From: JAYTQQ01 sp043746635
Lineage (GTDB): Bacteria > Bdellovibrionota > Bdellovibrionia > Bdellovibrionales > JAMPXM01
Length of the DNA stretch: 15,618 nt
Assembly (NCBI GenBank): GCA_043746635.1
Contig: JAYTQQ010000081.1
Coordinates: 1-15,618, forward strand
Direction: 5' to 3'
The notes under the pieces were generated by a model. That model saw nothing but the letters and a program-made list of their open reading frames with translations. It searched no databases and had not been told where the DNA came from. This document shows positions 6,961 through 14,479 of the stretch, one piece after another. Position numbers and translations under genes: made by a program. Within the stretch, counting starts at the first letter, position 1. The number at the start of each line of letters is the position of its first letter.

Positions 6961-7626
6961 TCATCGAAGTAAATCTTCGTAGAACGCGCCCATCGGTAAA
7001 CTTGGATGCTTGAGTTGAATTTCGAGGATCCAACGATCCGCGATAGGCTTTCGGTCCAGTGCCTTGAGAGCGCCTTTGTGGTGAATTGCGTGCGGAAAAT
7101 CTCCGATGCGATGGCCACTCGCTCCCTGTAAATTCAGTTCGTAGCCGTGCATTTTGGCCGACTCACCTGCAAATTGATAAAGGGCGGAACCGCTAATCGA
7201 TTTTTGTCCCCAGTGCATTCTCACTTCTGAAAAAACGTCTCTCCCCGCCTGAATTATTTTTTCGGCCTCGGCATTTTTTCCGAGAATAAAAGTCTGACCG
7301 CAATCTCCTTCATGATTATAAAACACAAGTCCGAGATCTAAAAAGAAGGGGTCTCCGTCTTTGATTTTAACGTCAGGATCTGAAGTCTCGCGAAACGTTT
7401 TCAGCGTATTCTCGGCAAAACGAATTTTCGACGGATGCCAAACTTTTTCAACCTCGAAATCTTTGAACAGGGTTTTGGCGACCGAATGAGCATCTGCTTC
7501 GGTCATGCCCGCGGAGATACGCTGAGATAGCTCATGGAGTACGGTCCACGTGCGAGCTTGAGCTCGGCTTAAAGAATCATGGCTAAACTCGGCGCTGACA
7601 TTTTCGATCGTATCCATAGACGTCAT
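6961..7626 (-). CDS. M24 family metallopeptidase (aminopeptidase P-like)
   Basis: This is a cytoplasmic pita-bread-fold peptidase of the methionine aminopeptidase/Xaa-Pro aminopeptidase/creatinase superfamily. Counting from the ATG at 7626 it has 221 residues, so it is a catalytic domain alone, without the N-terminal domain of classical aminopeptidase P. The five dinuclear-metal ligands are visible (numbering from that ATG): Asp97 in 'FFLDLG', Asp108 in 'NHEGDCG' (spacing 11, as in methionine aminopeptidase), His172 in 'SGHRIGDFPH', Glu202 in 'ILEIQ' and Glu217 in 'AFYEDLL'. The frame extends to a TTG at 7638, and an ATG at 7617 is also possible; none has a good Shine-Dalgarno. It lies 37 bases after the DUF3307 gene, probably in one operon. 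It is not a typical methionine aminopeptidase, so the substrate is likely another short peptide, possibly with Pro at position 2. The exact substrate is not inferable. Confidence 0.87.
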   Translation of the reverse strand: MTSMDTIENVSAEFSHDSLSRAQARTWTVLHELSQRISAGMTEADAHSVAKTLFKDFEVEKVWHPSKIRFAENTLKTFRETSDPDVKIKDGDPFFLDLGLVFYNHEGDCGQTFILGKNAEAEKIIQAGRDVFSEVRMHWGQKSISGSALYQFAGESAKMHGYELNLQGASGHRIGDFPHAIHHKGALKALDRKPIADRWILEIQLKHPSLPMGAFYEDLLR

Positions 7627-7663
7627 CGAATAACACAAAAGCAGGAATTTTGACTAACAATTT

Positions 7664-8062
7664 TTAAGCGACAACCGGCGTGTGGACAATAATCCATACA
7701 AGATACATATGAGTCAGGTGATGAACCATTTGGTCAAATCCGAGGGCATTCCAATAGCCGGCTTTGCTCTGGTCGTCGAAGCGACCTAGATAACGGGGGC
7801 CAGATTTAATTCGGTCCATAACGAAATGAATTCCAAAGTCGACAAGTGCGAGCCACCACAATTGGCCGACTCCAAATGCAAACACGATGCAGATTGTAAG
7901 AGCTGCGTGAACTCCGGAGTGCAAGCACAACGGCAAAAAGAAATCCCAATTGGGGCTGAATTTCTTTAACATATATTCACGTTGCAGCGGAAAATCGGCT
8001 AAAAAATGCTTAAACTGATAAACGATCAGTAAAGTGAATATGTTCTCAGGTGTCGGAACCAT
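7664..8062 (-). CDS. DUF3307 family membrane protein
   Basis: This 132-residue protein has about four hydrophobic segments (residues about 8-25, 44-66, 68-83 and 112-130). Conserved polar residues sit inside or next to them: 'KHFLADFPLQ' (18-27), His48 and His52, 'DFGIHFVMDRIKS' (75-87) and 'GFDQMVHHLTH' (108-118). This arrangement of buried His and Asp with the 'D-Q-x-x-H' motif is typical of DUF3307 (Pfam PF11750), an inner-membrane family of unknown role. The intramembrane His/Asp set could bind a metal or support catalysis, which is inference only. The ATG at 8062 has a distant AGGA about 10 bases upstream. The gene precedes the M24 peptidase gene by 37 bases, so the two are probably cotranscribed. 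Confidence 0.8.
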   Translation of the reverse strand: MVPTPENIFTLLIVYQFKHFLADFPLQREYMLKKFSPNWDFFLPLCLHSGVHAALTICIVFAFGVGQLWWLALVDFGIHFVMDRIKSGPRYLGRFDDQSKAGYWNALGFDQMVHHLTHMYLVWIIVHTPVVA

Positions 8063-8146
8063 CAGAGTTGCTTCCTAAGTCGTTACGTACAAAATCAGTC
8101 TATTTCATTGTTTAAAGAAGTTTTAATCAAAAGATGCAAATTTCAG

Positions 8147-8158
8147 AAGTCTAGACTT
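8147..8158. repeat. 12-base perfect palindrome AAGTCTAGACTT
   Basis: This perfect palindrome contains the core GTCTAGAC. It lies 37 bases past the 3' end of the charged exported protein gene and 85 bases upstream of the DUF3307 start, so it could be an operator for that operon. Confidence 0.4.
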
Positions 8159-8194
8159 TCGACTTTGCTTCTCTCGACTCAAACCACACCCCTA

Positions 8195-8692
8195 TTACTT
8201 TTTCGCTTTTGGCGTGCGGGCTTTTGCGTGATTCTCTTTCTTCGGAATATGAATATCATATTCTTCGCTACCGTTGATCTCAAGGTGAGCCTGTTCGACG
8301 ATCTGCTCTCTTCTGTTCTCAATTCGTGCAAATTTTCTTTCTCGTTCGTCTTGTTTTTCTTCGGCACGATCTTGCATTTTCTGCTCGATCGCTTCACGTT
8401 GAATGGCGTCTAGGCCATCTTCTTTGGTGCTGGTTCGAACGTATTGGGCTCGAACTTTATCTTTAAATACTTGATCCCGTTCGCGCTTCTTCAAAATCTT
8501 TTTCAAGTCTACTTTTTCATCACGATTAAGAGGCTCGTCTTCTGAAAGATAAACGCGATCTTTTTTAAAGTCGATTTTTCGCTGTCGCAAGTTCGCAAGC
8601 TCTTCTCGTAGGCCATCAGCCTTGAGGCGCACGCCCGAAAAACTTAAGACTAAAAGAAAGATGAGAAGTTTTGGGCCTAAAGTGCGAAACAT
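8195..8692 (-). CDS. Exported, highly charged helical protein of unknown function
   Basis: This has 165 residues from the ATG at 8692. The open frame runs 30 codons further upstream (to 8782), but starting at 8692 puts a GAGGA Shine-Dalgarno 8 bases before the start and gives a normal signal peptide (residues about 1-25, core LLIFLLVLSFSGV, ending 'LKADG'). The rest is extremely rich in Glu, Lys, Arg, Asp and Gln, with long helical runs at about residues 27-75 and 90-145 that would form a coiled coil or an extended helix. A Lys-rich tail closes it. No cysteine is present and no family is recognised. A promoter-like sequence and a 12-base palindrome lie directly upstream in the space shared with the divergent SohB-like gene. 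It could be a periplasmic scaffold or binding protein, but the sequence gives no direct evidence of function. Confidence 0.75.
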   Translation of the reverse strand: MFRTLGPKLLIFLLVLSFSGVRLKADGLREELANLRQRKIDFKKDRVYLSEDEPLNRDEKVDLKKILKKRERDQVFKDKVRAQYVRTSTKEDGLDAIQREAIEQKMQDRAEEKQDERERKFARIENRREQIVEQAHLEINGSEEYDIHIPKKENHAKARTPKAKK

Positions 8693-8711
8693 AATTGAAG
8701 TCCTCAAAATC

Positions 8712-8740
8712 TCTATCGGAATCCCTTTGCTATTTTTCAA
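8712..8740 (-). promoter_or_regulatory. Possible promoter of the charged exported protein
   Basis: On the minus strand TTGAAA (8740-8735) and GATAGA (8717-8712) are 17 bases apart, 20 bases before the ATG at 8692. The -10 is a weak match. Confidence 0.35.
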
Positions 8741-8756
8741 GCATTCGCACCCGATT

Positions 8757-8768
8757 CGTCTTAAGACG
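8757..8768. promoter_or_regulatory. 12-base palindrome CGTCTTAAGACG in divergent spacer
   Basis: This perfect palindrome lies 16 bases upstream of the -35 of the minus-strand gene and within the space it shares with the divergent SohB-like gene, a plausible site for a dimeric regulator. It shares GTCT...AGAC half-sites with the palindrome at 8147-8158. Confidence 0.4.
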
Positions 8769-8891
8769 TGCTGACCGAACAAATCTTATGTAACGCGAAA
8801 GGAAAAGCTGAGACATTCGTCTGGATCCAAGCCTCTAGATAAGCTAAGCTCGGGCGCAAGATTATTAATTTTCAGAAAGTGAACTTCACGC

Positions 8892-9902
8892 ATGCAACTT
8901 TTAAACGCACTCATCTTATTCGCGGCACAAACTTCGTTCATCGTCATCGCCATTCTCGTCGTCGTTTTTGTGATCGCCATTCTCATCGCCCGCGGAAGAT
9001 TCAAACCAGAACTCGAGATTCAAGACATCGGATCTCACTTCGAACGCTATAAAGAAATTCTCGAATTTGAGCTCCTCGATAAAAAGAAATTTAAGCAAAA
9101 GCAAAAAGACCAAAAGAAACAAGAAAAGCAGAATAAAAAAGTAGACGAGCTAAAACGTCGTATTTTTGTTCTCGACTTTGACGGAGACATCAGAGCTTCT
9201 GCGGTCGAGTCTCTCAGACACGAAATCTCTGCAGTCCTTCAAGTTGCTGACCAGAAAGACGAAGTTCTTTTGAGACTTGAAAGTCCCGGCGGAATGGTCC
9301 CAGGTTATGGTTTGGCAGCATCGCAGCTGATGCGGCTCAAAGAAAAATCAGTGAAGCTCGTCATTTCTGTCGACAAAGTGGCAGCGAGCGGCGGCTACAT
9401 GATGGCTTGCGTGGGCAACCAGATTCTAGGGGCGCCTTTTGCAATTTTTGGATCGATCGGCGTCGTCGCGAGCCTTCCAAATTTTTACAAGCTTCTGCAA
9501 AAAAATGACATTCGTTATGAAGAAGTGACTGCTGGAGAATACAAACGAACCGTCAGCGTCTTAGGAGAAATAACCACCAAAGGAATGGAGAAATTCAAAG
9601 AACAACTTGAAGAGACCCACATTCTTTTTAAAAATTTTGTCGCGCAAAACCGTCCTTCCCTGGATATCGGGAAAGTCGCAACGGGCGAACACTGGTACGG
9701 AACTCAGGCACTCGAACTCGGTCTCCTCGACCGCATTCAAACGAGTGATGATTATCTCATGACGAATGCAAAAGATTCGCAAATTCTAAAAGTGAAATTT
9801 AATCATAAAAAAAATCTAAGCGAACGCCTCAGCTCAGGAATTTCGATGGTTGTGAGTCTTTGTTTCGAAAAAATATTTTACAGAATGAATCAACTCAACT
9901 GA
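8892..9902 (+). CDS. SohB-like S49 membrane serine protease
   Basis: This 336-residue protein of the S49 (signal peptide peptidase A/SohB) family is close to E. coli SohB in length (349). An N-terminal membrane anchor spans about residues 8-34. A Lys/Gln-rich linker (62-90) follows, then the ClpP-like protease fold (about 90-300). The Ser-Lys dyad is present: Ser166 in 'KVAASGGYMMA' and Lys218 in 'GEYKRTV'. The oxyanion loop 'SPGGMVPGYG' is at 131-140. The family degrades membrane-bound peptides, including cleaved signal peptides, with the active site on the periplasmic side of the inner membrane. The start is ATG at 8892 with only a weak purine-rich stretch upstream (AGAAAG). The gene is divergent from the charged exported protein gene. 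Its 3' end overlaps the convergent MFS-GDPD gene by 13 bases. Confidence 0.9.
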   Translation: MQLLNALILFAAQTSFIVIAILVVVFVIAILIARGRFKPELEIQDIGSHFERYKEILEFELLDKKKFKQKQKDQKKQEKQNKKVDELKRRIFVLDFDGDIRASAVESLRHEISAVLQVADQKDEVLLRLESPGGMVPGYGLAASQLMRLKEKSVKLVISVDKVAASGGYMMACVGNQILGAPFAIFGSIGVVASLPNFYKLLQKNDIRYEEVTAGEYKRTVSVLGEITTKGMEKFKEQLEETHILFKNFVAQNRPSLDIGKVATGEHWYGTQALELGLLDRIQTSDDYLMTNAKDSQILKVKFNHKKNLSERLSSGISMVVSLCFEKIFYRMNQLN

Positions 9903-11848
9903 AAATTTTCTGGACTAAGCTTATCTGAAATTATTGAAATGACCCCGTAGTCTAAGAGCTGCTTTGCTCTTATGGGATCGTTCACCGTCCACGCAACGAC
10001 CGGGATACCTCGCTTATTAAAGTGAGTACATCTCCGCCTATTGAGATGCGCCTGCTCAATGTTGAGAGTATGCGGGTTCGCGAGCCAACTGTAAAAAATA
10101 TGTCCCGGTAAAAAGAACTTCCAGCCCATGTGCATGACAAGATAGCCTCGTAAAACACCTGGGTTCAATCGCTTCACCATGCGCATGACAAAGGGATTAA
10201 AACTCGAAATCATAACCCGATCTTCGCACTTTAGTTCGTCGACGATTCTCAATACTTCACGTACTAGTTTGTGATATTTGAAATCGTAAGCTTTCACTTC
10301 GATATTGATGAAGTTTGTTACCGCATCCGAAACTAAAACTTCTTTAAGACTTGGAGCCCCTACGAGGGCTTTCAGTTCAGCTGCTGATGTCTTCAAGACT
10401 TTTCGGTGCACCTGAATCAATCGCTTTAAATTTTTGTCATGAATCACGACGACTTCGCCGTCTTCTGAAAGTCTGACATCGAGTTCGGTCATCTTAAAAT
10501 TTTCTTTACGTGAATTTTCGAATGCGGCCATCGTATTTTCTTTAAACTTACCACTTTCGGTAAATCCGCGGTGAGACTGCAAGAGCGGCAAGCGAAATTG
10601 ATTTGGCCTCCACAGCGCCGGATGCCAATAAAAAATGATTCCGTAAAACCAAATGATCACCGCTAGACCCAAAACCCAAGGGCAAATCAGCATCGCACTC
10701 ATGAGTCCTGTGCTGTCCGAAACAGATCCCATGAGTGTTCTCGAAATTCCGTCCCCTAAAAAGTGAATCACAAAAACTTCCCAAGCGATGGCCATTCCCC
10801 TGATTTCGGGTCTCACATATGAAAGAAGAGCGGTGTCGATCGGGCTCAGACAAATGAAGAGTGCAAATTCGAGAAAAAACAAAATCTTACAAAACGAATT
10901 GAAGTCTTGCGCATGAATGCACATCCAGAAAATTGGAATCGCCACGATCATCGCCGTTCCAGACAATTTAAAGTAGCCATTGCCTCCCTTTTTCTCCCAG
11001 CGATCGGATAAAAATCCACCGGCGAGCGTTCCACAGAATCCGCCGATGACGGTAATGCTACCAAAAACTAAATTGGCCTTCATGAGACTCACGCCGTAGT
11101 AACGAATGATGAAACTTGGCATCCAAAACGCCAGGCCACCGAGAACGAAAGTATAGGCCGCATAACCTAAAACCGCGCAGACGAATCCACCTGTCGAAAA
11201 TAATTCTTTACTCGTAGCGAAAAAATTCTTATGAGCTTCGCGAGGTTTTTTTATTTCGGAGTCTGAATCCTGACTTCCACGAACCGGGTTTTGAACATTT
11301 AAAATTAAAAAGGCAAAAATAATTCCGGGGATACCGACGATGAAAAAACTTTTCTGCCAACCAAATTGAGGTTCGAGAGCTCCGCCAATCAAAAAGCCTA
11401 GGGCACTCCCAATTGAAATGGCCCCAGAGTAAACGGCGAGAATCCTCCCGCGCGCTGTTTTCGGAAAAAGATCAGACAAAAAACCGGGCGACAAAACTGT
11501 GTAAGAAGATTCACCGACCCCGACAACTATCCTCGTCGTTAACTGGCCGACAAAGCTTCGGGTCATCCCTGAAAATGCAGTCGCGATGCTCCAGACGGCA
11601 ACTCCAGAAGACATGATGTTGGTACGCTCAAATCGATCACCCAACCAACCGAAGAGCGGTGCTATCAAAATATAGGCAATGATGAAACCCGAACCTAAAA
11701 TTCCGAGCTCGGTATCTGAGAAATGAAGGTCCGCCTTGATCGCTGGCAAAAGAGCCGAAAAGATATTTCGGTCGATGTAGTTCAGTAAATTAATTCCGGT
11801 GAGAATAATGAGTGTAATAACCGGTGCCTTGAATTTTTTAGAACTCAT
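9890..11848 (-). CDS. Spinster-type MFS transporter fused to glycerophosphodiester phosphodiesterase
   Basis: This is a 652-residue two-part protein. Residues about 8-410 form a 12-helix MFS transporter with Spinster-family hallmarks: 'LLNYIDRNIF' at 21-30, 'APLFGWLGDRFER' at 63-75 and 'VGVGESSYTVLSP' at 109-121; the central loop is at about 187-218. Residues about 424-645 form a GDPD TIM-barrel with its catalytic set: 'HRG' at 426-428, 'ENTMAAF' at 437-443, Glu455 and Asp457 in 'ELDVRL', 'IHD' at 469-471 and Glu517 in 'NIEVKA'. MFS C-termini face the cytoplasm, so the GDPD would act there. GDPDs cleave glycerophosphodiesters to glycerol-3-phosphate and an alcohol, and some act as lysophospholipase D. 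Spinster proteins move lysophospholipids or sphingoid lipids. The fusion suggests uptake coupled to hydrolysis, which is inference. The ATG at 11848 is 3 bases after the AsmA-like stop, so translation is probably coupled. Confidence 0.92.
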   Translation of the reverse strand: MSSKKFKAPVITLIILTGINLLNYIDRNIFSALLPAIKADLHFSDTELGILGSGFIIAYILIAPLFGWLGDRFERTNIMSSGVAVWSIATAFSGMTRSFVGQLTTRIVVGVGESSYTVLSPGFLSDLFPKTARGRILAVYSGAISIGSALGFLIGGALEPQFGWQKSFFIVGIPGIIFAFLILNVQNPVRGSQDSDSEIKKPREAHKNFFATSKELFSTGGFVCAVLGYAAYTFVLGGLAFWMPSFIIRYYGVSLMKANLVFGSITVIGGFCGTLAGGFLSDRWEKKGGNGYFKLSGTAMIVAIPIFWMCIHAQDFNSFCKILFFLEFALFICLSPIDTALLSYVRPEIRGMAIAWEVFVIHFLGDGISRTLMGSVSDSTGLMSAMLICPWVLGLAVIIWFYGIIFYWHPALWRPNQFRLPLLQSHRGFTESGKFKENTMAAFENSRKENFKMTELDVRLSEDGEVVVIHDKNLKRLIQVHRKVLKTSAAELKALVGAPSLKEVLVSDAVTNFINIEVKAYDFKYHKLVREVLRIVDELKCEDRVMISSFNPFVMRMVKRLNPGVLRGYLVMHMGWKFFLPGHIFYSWLANPHTLNIEQAHLNRRRCTHFNKRGIPVVAWTVNDPIRAKQLLDYGVISIISDKLSPENFQLS

Positions 11849-11851
11849 TTA

Positions 11852-13870
11852 TTATTTCTCGCTCAATCCAAGTGCAGAGAAGTCTGCCTTTTTAATCATA
11901 AGACTCTTAAGGTTATTTGAGTCTGCGCCGAGTTTTAAATCGTCGAGGCCACCCGTGAAATTCCAGACTATTTTTTTCACTTTCGGAAAATCGAGATTAA
12001 TGTTGCCAGACAAAATGTCGTCGACAGTCGCACTTCCGGAACTCGAAATCTGAACTCGGTCTTCTAGCAAGCTCGCCCTGAGCCCTTTCCATGACCAACT
12101 GCCAGCAATTTGAAAAAGATCGGCTTTCATATTTGTGAAAACCAAGTTCTCGCCTTTATCCTCAAACCCAAGAAATAATTGCTTGATGGTTCTTCGAATA
12201 TTTGAAGTGTATTTGTATTCACCTTCGGCAAGTTTAGCGGTGAGCGAAAGCTTATCTTCACCAAAATGACTGAGTAGACGCGCCCGTTTGAAACTGAGCT
12301 CATCGGTCTCAAGAGATTTGATTTGCAATTCGCCATCCCATGATCGAACGAGAAACTTCTTGAGAGCCATTTTGCCATTAATTTTAATTCCCGAGATGGA
12401 TCCTAAAAACATGATTTTCTGAACGGCAGGATCAAACTCCAAATTTTCGCTTGCAATTTCGATTTCGCCTTCATCGAATGATGGGTCAAATTTAATTTTG
12501 ATTTCTCCTTCAAATTCTCCATTTTCAAGTTCAACATTTGAGATGCGGCCCTGCCAGCGATTTTCTGCGAATGAAAGGTCAAGCTTTACGTTCTCGATCT
12601 GCTGTTCACTACGGCTTCCACGCCTTGAAAACTTAAGAGTCGCATCCCGCCACTCGCCTTTAAATTCAAAGTTCTTAATCGACTTGAAATTCAATTGTCC
12701 ATTAAGCTCTCCGAATTGGCTAAAAATACCATCCGGTCCTTTCGCAGAAAATAGATCGAGAGCTTTTTGCACGTTCACCTTAGGTAAATCAATAGCAAAA
12801 TTAGAAAACGAACCATCTGAGTTACGAACAAGGTGTAGAATTTTCGCTTGGCCAAATTCACCGTCGAGTAACACGTCGGTTATTTCAATCGGAAGCTGTT
12901 TGAGCTGATCCAGTTTTCCTTTGATGGTCGCAGAAAAATTAAGCCACACAAATTTTGGCTGAGTATTTGGAGGCAAGAGTCCCATTTTTACCATGTAGTT
13001 TGCGAGGGCCGACACCGGTAGTTGCTTCGCCTCCATATTAAGATCAAGCAGGGGCCCATGACTATCTGGAGTGATAATTGAATCCACCTGAATATGCCCT
13101 TCTGAAACTTGGGTCGAGATATCAACCGAAATTTTCTCGGATGTAAGATCCGCCAGAATAACAGCCGTCGGTAAAACTTCACCCTGAGAATATTCTGGAG
13201 GAAGAACAAACTCAGACTTGAGACGATAAGAAGTTTTTAAACTCTCCTGTTTTTTATTTTGTCGGAGATTGAAATTTTTAAAGAGTAAAAACTTTTGCCG
13301 ATGATCGAAGTAAAATTTGATTTCATCAAACTCAGCGCCCGAAATGATTTCGTCAATTTTTGAAAGAGCTTGGTCATCCCAAAATACAGATTCATGCTTT
13401 ATAGGGAGCGACGTAACCATAGTTTGCGGCGGCGAAACTAAATCTGCGGCAACGGATGCGCCCGAACTCTCAGGGCAAGTATTTTGAAAATGTTCGATAT
13501 CGACTTCAATTTTTTGAATGCTGATTTGTGAAAGAGCCAACTTTCCGGTGAGGAGCTTAAAAAAACTGATCGGTAGAAGAGCTCTTTGAATCCGGATCGG
13601 CGGAAGAATCGCCTGGCAGGACTTCATATTTGCAATTTCGATATCTTTGATTTCAAGTGAAAGTGCCGGGAGCAATCCATCAGCTAAAATGATTTGAACA
13701 GACTTAAAGCCAATCTTAAATTGCGGAAAGCTTTCGTTGATTTTTTTTTGCAGAAAAGGCGTGAGTCTTTCGGGAGCGAAATAGAGCCTGACACCTAAAC
13801 CCAAAACACATGAGATGAGAAAGAAACTTAAAAAGGTGCGGAGTCGCGATTCTGGCTTGTGAGGTTTCAT
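11852..13870 (-). CDS. AsmA-like envelope protein, possible lipid-bridge protein
   Basis: This has 672 residues. One N-terminal membrane segment (about residues 12-30) is followed by a long region of short alternating beta strands with recurring 'L-x-I-x-x-I-E-I' and 'G-x-L-x-I/F' patterns, for example 'LSLEIKDIEIANM' near 69-81, 'GELNGQLNFKSIKNF' in the middle and 'GSISGIKINGKMALKK' near 515. It lacks enzyme motifs. This architecture fits the AsmA/TamB/YhdP superfamily, whose members are anchored in the inner membrane, span the periplasm with a hydrophobic beta-groove and carry phospholipids between membranes. Assignment to a particular subfamily is not possible by eye; DUF748-type or GspN-like proteins are alternatives. 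The ATG at 13870 has Shine-Dalgarno AAGGGG 4-5 bases upstream. It lies 42 bases after greA and 3 bases before the MFS-GDPD gene. The latter spacing suggests a shared role in lipid movement and turnover. Confidence 0.72.
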   Translation of the reverse strand: MKPHKPESRLRTFLSFFLISCVLGLGVRLYFAPERLTPFLQKKINESFPQFKIGFKSVQIILADGLLPALSLEIKDIEIANMKSCQAILPPIRIQRALLPISFFKLLTGKLALSQISIQKIEVDIEHFQNTCPESSGASVAADLVSPPQTMVTSLPIKHESVFWDDQALSKIDEIISGAEFDEIKFYFDHRQKFLLFKNFNLRQNKKQESLKTSYRLKSEFVLPPEYSQGEVLPTAVILADLTSEKISVDISTQVSEGHIQVDSIITPDSHGPLLDLNMEAKQLPVSALANYMVKMGLLPPNTQPKFVWLNFSATIKGKLDQLKQLPIEITDVLLDGEFGQAKILHLVRNSDGSFSNFAIDLPKVNVQKALDLFSAKGPDGIFSQFGELNGQLNFKSIKNFEFKGEWRDATLKFSRRGSRSEQQIENVKLDLSFAENRWQGRISNVELENGEFEGEIKIKFDPSFDEGEIEIASENLEFDPAVQKIMFLGSISGIKINGKMALKKFLVRSWDGELQIKSLETDELSFKRARLLSHFGEDKLSLTAKLAEGEYKYTSNIRRTIKQLFLGFEDKGENLVFTNMKADLFQIAGSWSWKGLRASLLEDRVQISSSGSATVDDILSGNINLDFPKVKKIVWNFTGGLDDLKLGADSNNLKSLMIKKADFSALGLSEK

Positions 13871-13912
13871 AAGTCCCCTTATGTCACCTCACGCCTTCTT
13901 GAGTGTCACTAT

Positions 13913-14413
13913 TTATTTGAATTCGAATCCCACCACTTCAAATTCTTTTTCAGTCTTAGGACTACGAACTTGAACGATGTCGCCCTTTACTTTTCCGATG
14001 AGGCCACGCGCGAGTGGCGACATGACCGAAATCTTACCCTTTTTCACATCGGCCTCATCGGTCCCAACAATTTGATAAGTCACTTCTTCTTCTGTTTCGG
14101 TATCTTTAAGCATAACGTACGCGCCAAAAACAATGCGATTGCTTTTAATTTGTGCGGGATCAACGATTTGTGCTCCAGCGAGCTGTCCCTGAACTTCGAG
14201 GATACGACCTTCGATCATTCCTTGACGTTCTTTTGCGGCTTCGTACTCAGCGTTTTCGCTGATGTCTCCGTGCGCGCGAGCTTCTTCAATAGCGCGAATC
14301 ACGGCTGGACGTTCAACGGTAATCAAACGCTTTAACTCTTCATCGAGCTTGAGCTTTCCGCGAACAGTCAGAGGCAGACTGTTTTCATTTCCGATTTTAT
14401 CATTTTCAGGCAT
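13913..14413 (-). CDS. greA: Transcription elongation factor GreA
   Basis: This 166-residue protein binds RNA polymerase through the secondary channel and stimulates cleavage of backtracked transcripts. The N-terminal coiled coil (about residues 20-90) carries the tip 'GDISENAEYEAAKE' at 49-62, with the acidic pair Asp50 and Glu53 corresponding to Asp41 and Glu44 of E. coli GreA. The C-terminal FKBP-like domain (about 95-166) includes 'SPLARGLIGKVKGD', diagnostic of GreA rather than GreB. It is about 8 residues longer than typical at the N-terminus ('MPENDKIGNENS'), and this start is supported by AAGGAG 5 bases before the ATG at 14413. A promoter lies upstream. It is the first gene of a likely operon with the AsmA-like and MFS-GDPD genes, and is divergent from the NrnA-like gene. 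Confidence 0.95.
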   Translation of the reverse strand: MPENDKIGNENSLPLTVRGKLKLDEELKRLITVERPAVIRAIEEARAHGDISENAEYEAAKERQGMIEGRILEVQGQLAGAQIVDPAQIKSNRIVFGAYVMLKDTETEEEVTYQIVGTDEADVKKGKISVMSPLARGLIGKVKGDIVQVRSPKTEKEFEVVGFEFK

Positions 14414-14443
14414 TGATGCTCCTTGCTCATTTAAAGGCTCAAC

Positions 14444-14472
14444 TGTATAGCGAACTTGATTTGATTGCGCAA
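14444..14472 (-). promoter_or_regulatory. Possible greA promoter
   Basis: On the minus strand TTGCGC (14472-14467) and TATACA (14449-14444) are separated by 17 bases, 30 bases before the greA ATG. Both hexamers are partial matches. Another -35-like TTGACG lies a few bases upstream but at a poor distance. Confidence 0.45.
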
Positions 14473-14479
14473 CGTCAAA

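Noticed and set aside
8108..8413. 101-codon plus-strand frame with Phe/Leu-rich hydrophobic sequence
   Set aside because: It runs opposite the Lys/Glu-rich exported protein; antisense of such codons naturally reads as Phe/Leu/Ser, so the apparent membrane protein is an artefact.
8693..8782. 30-codon N-terminal extension of the charged exported protein
   Set aside because: It would bury the signal peptide and has no ribosome binding site, while the ATG at 8692 has GAGGA upstream; the extension also overlaps the promoter and palindrome.
12498..12908. 136-codon plus-strand frame inside the AsmA-like gene
   Set aside because: Lies wholly opposite a continuous 672-codon gene with a good start and operon context; no domain is seen in it.
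13859..14335. 158-codon plus-strand frame opposite greA
   Set aside because: The minus strand encodes a complete, well-conserved GreA; the plus-strand frame is its shadow.
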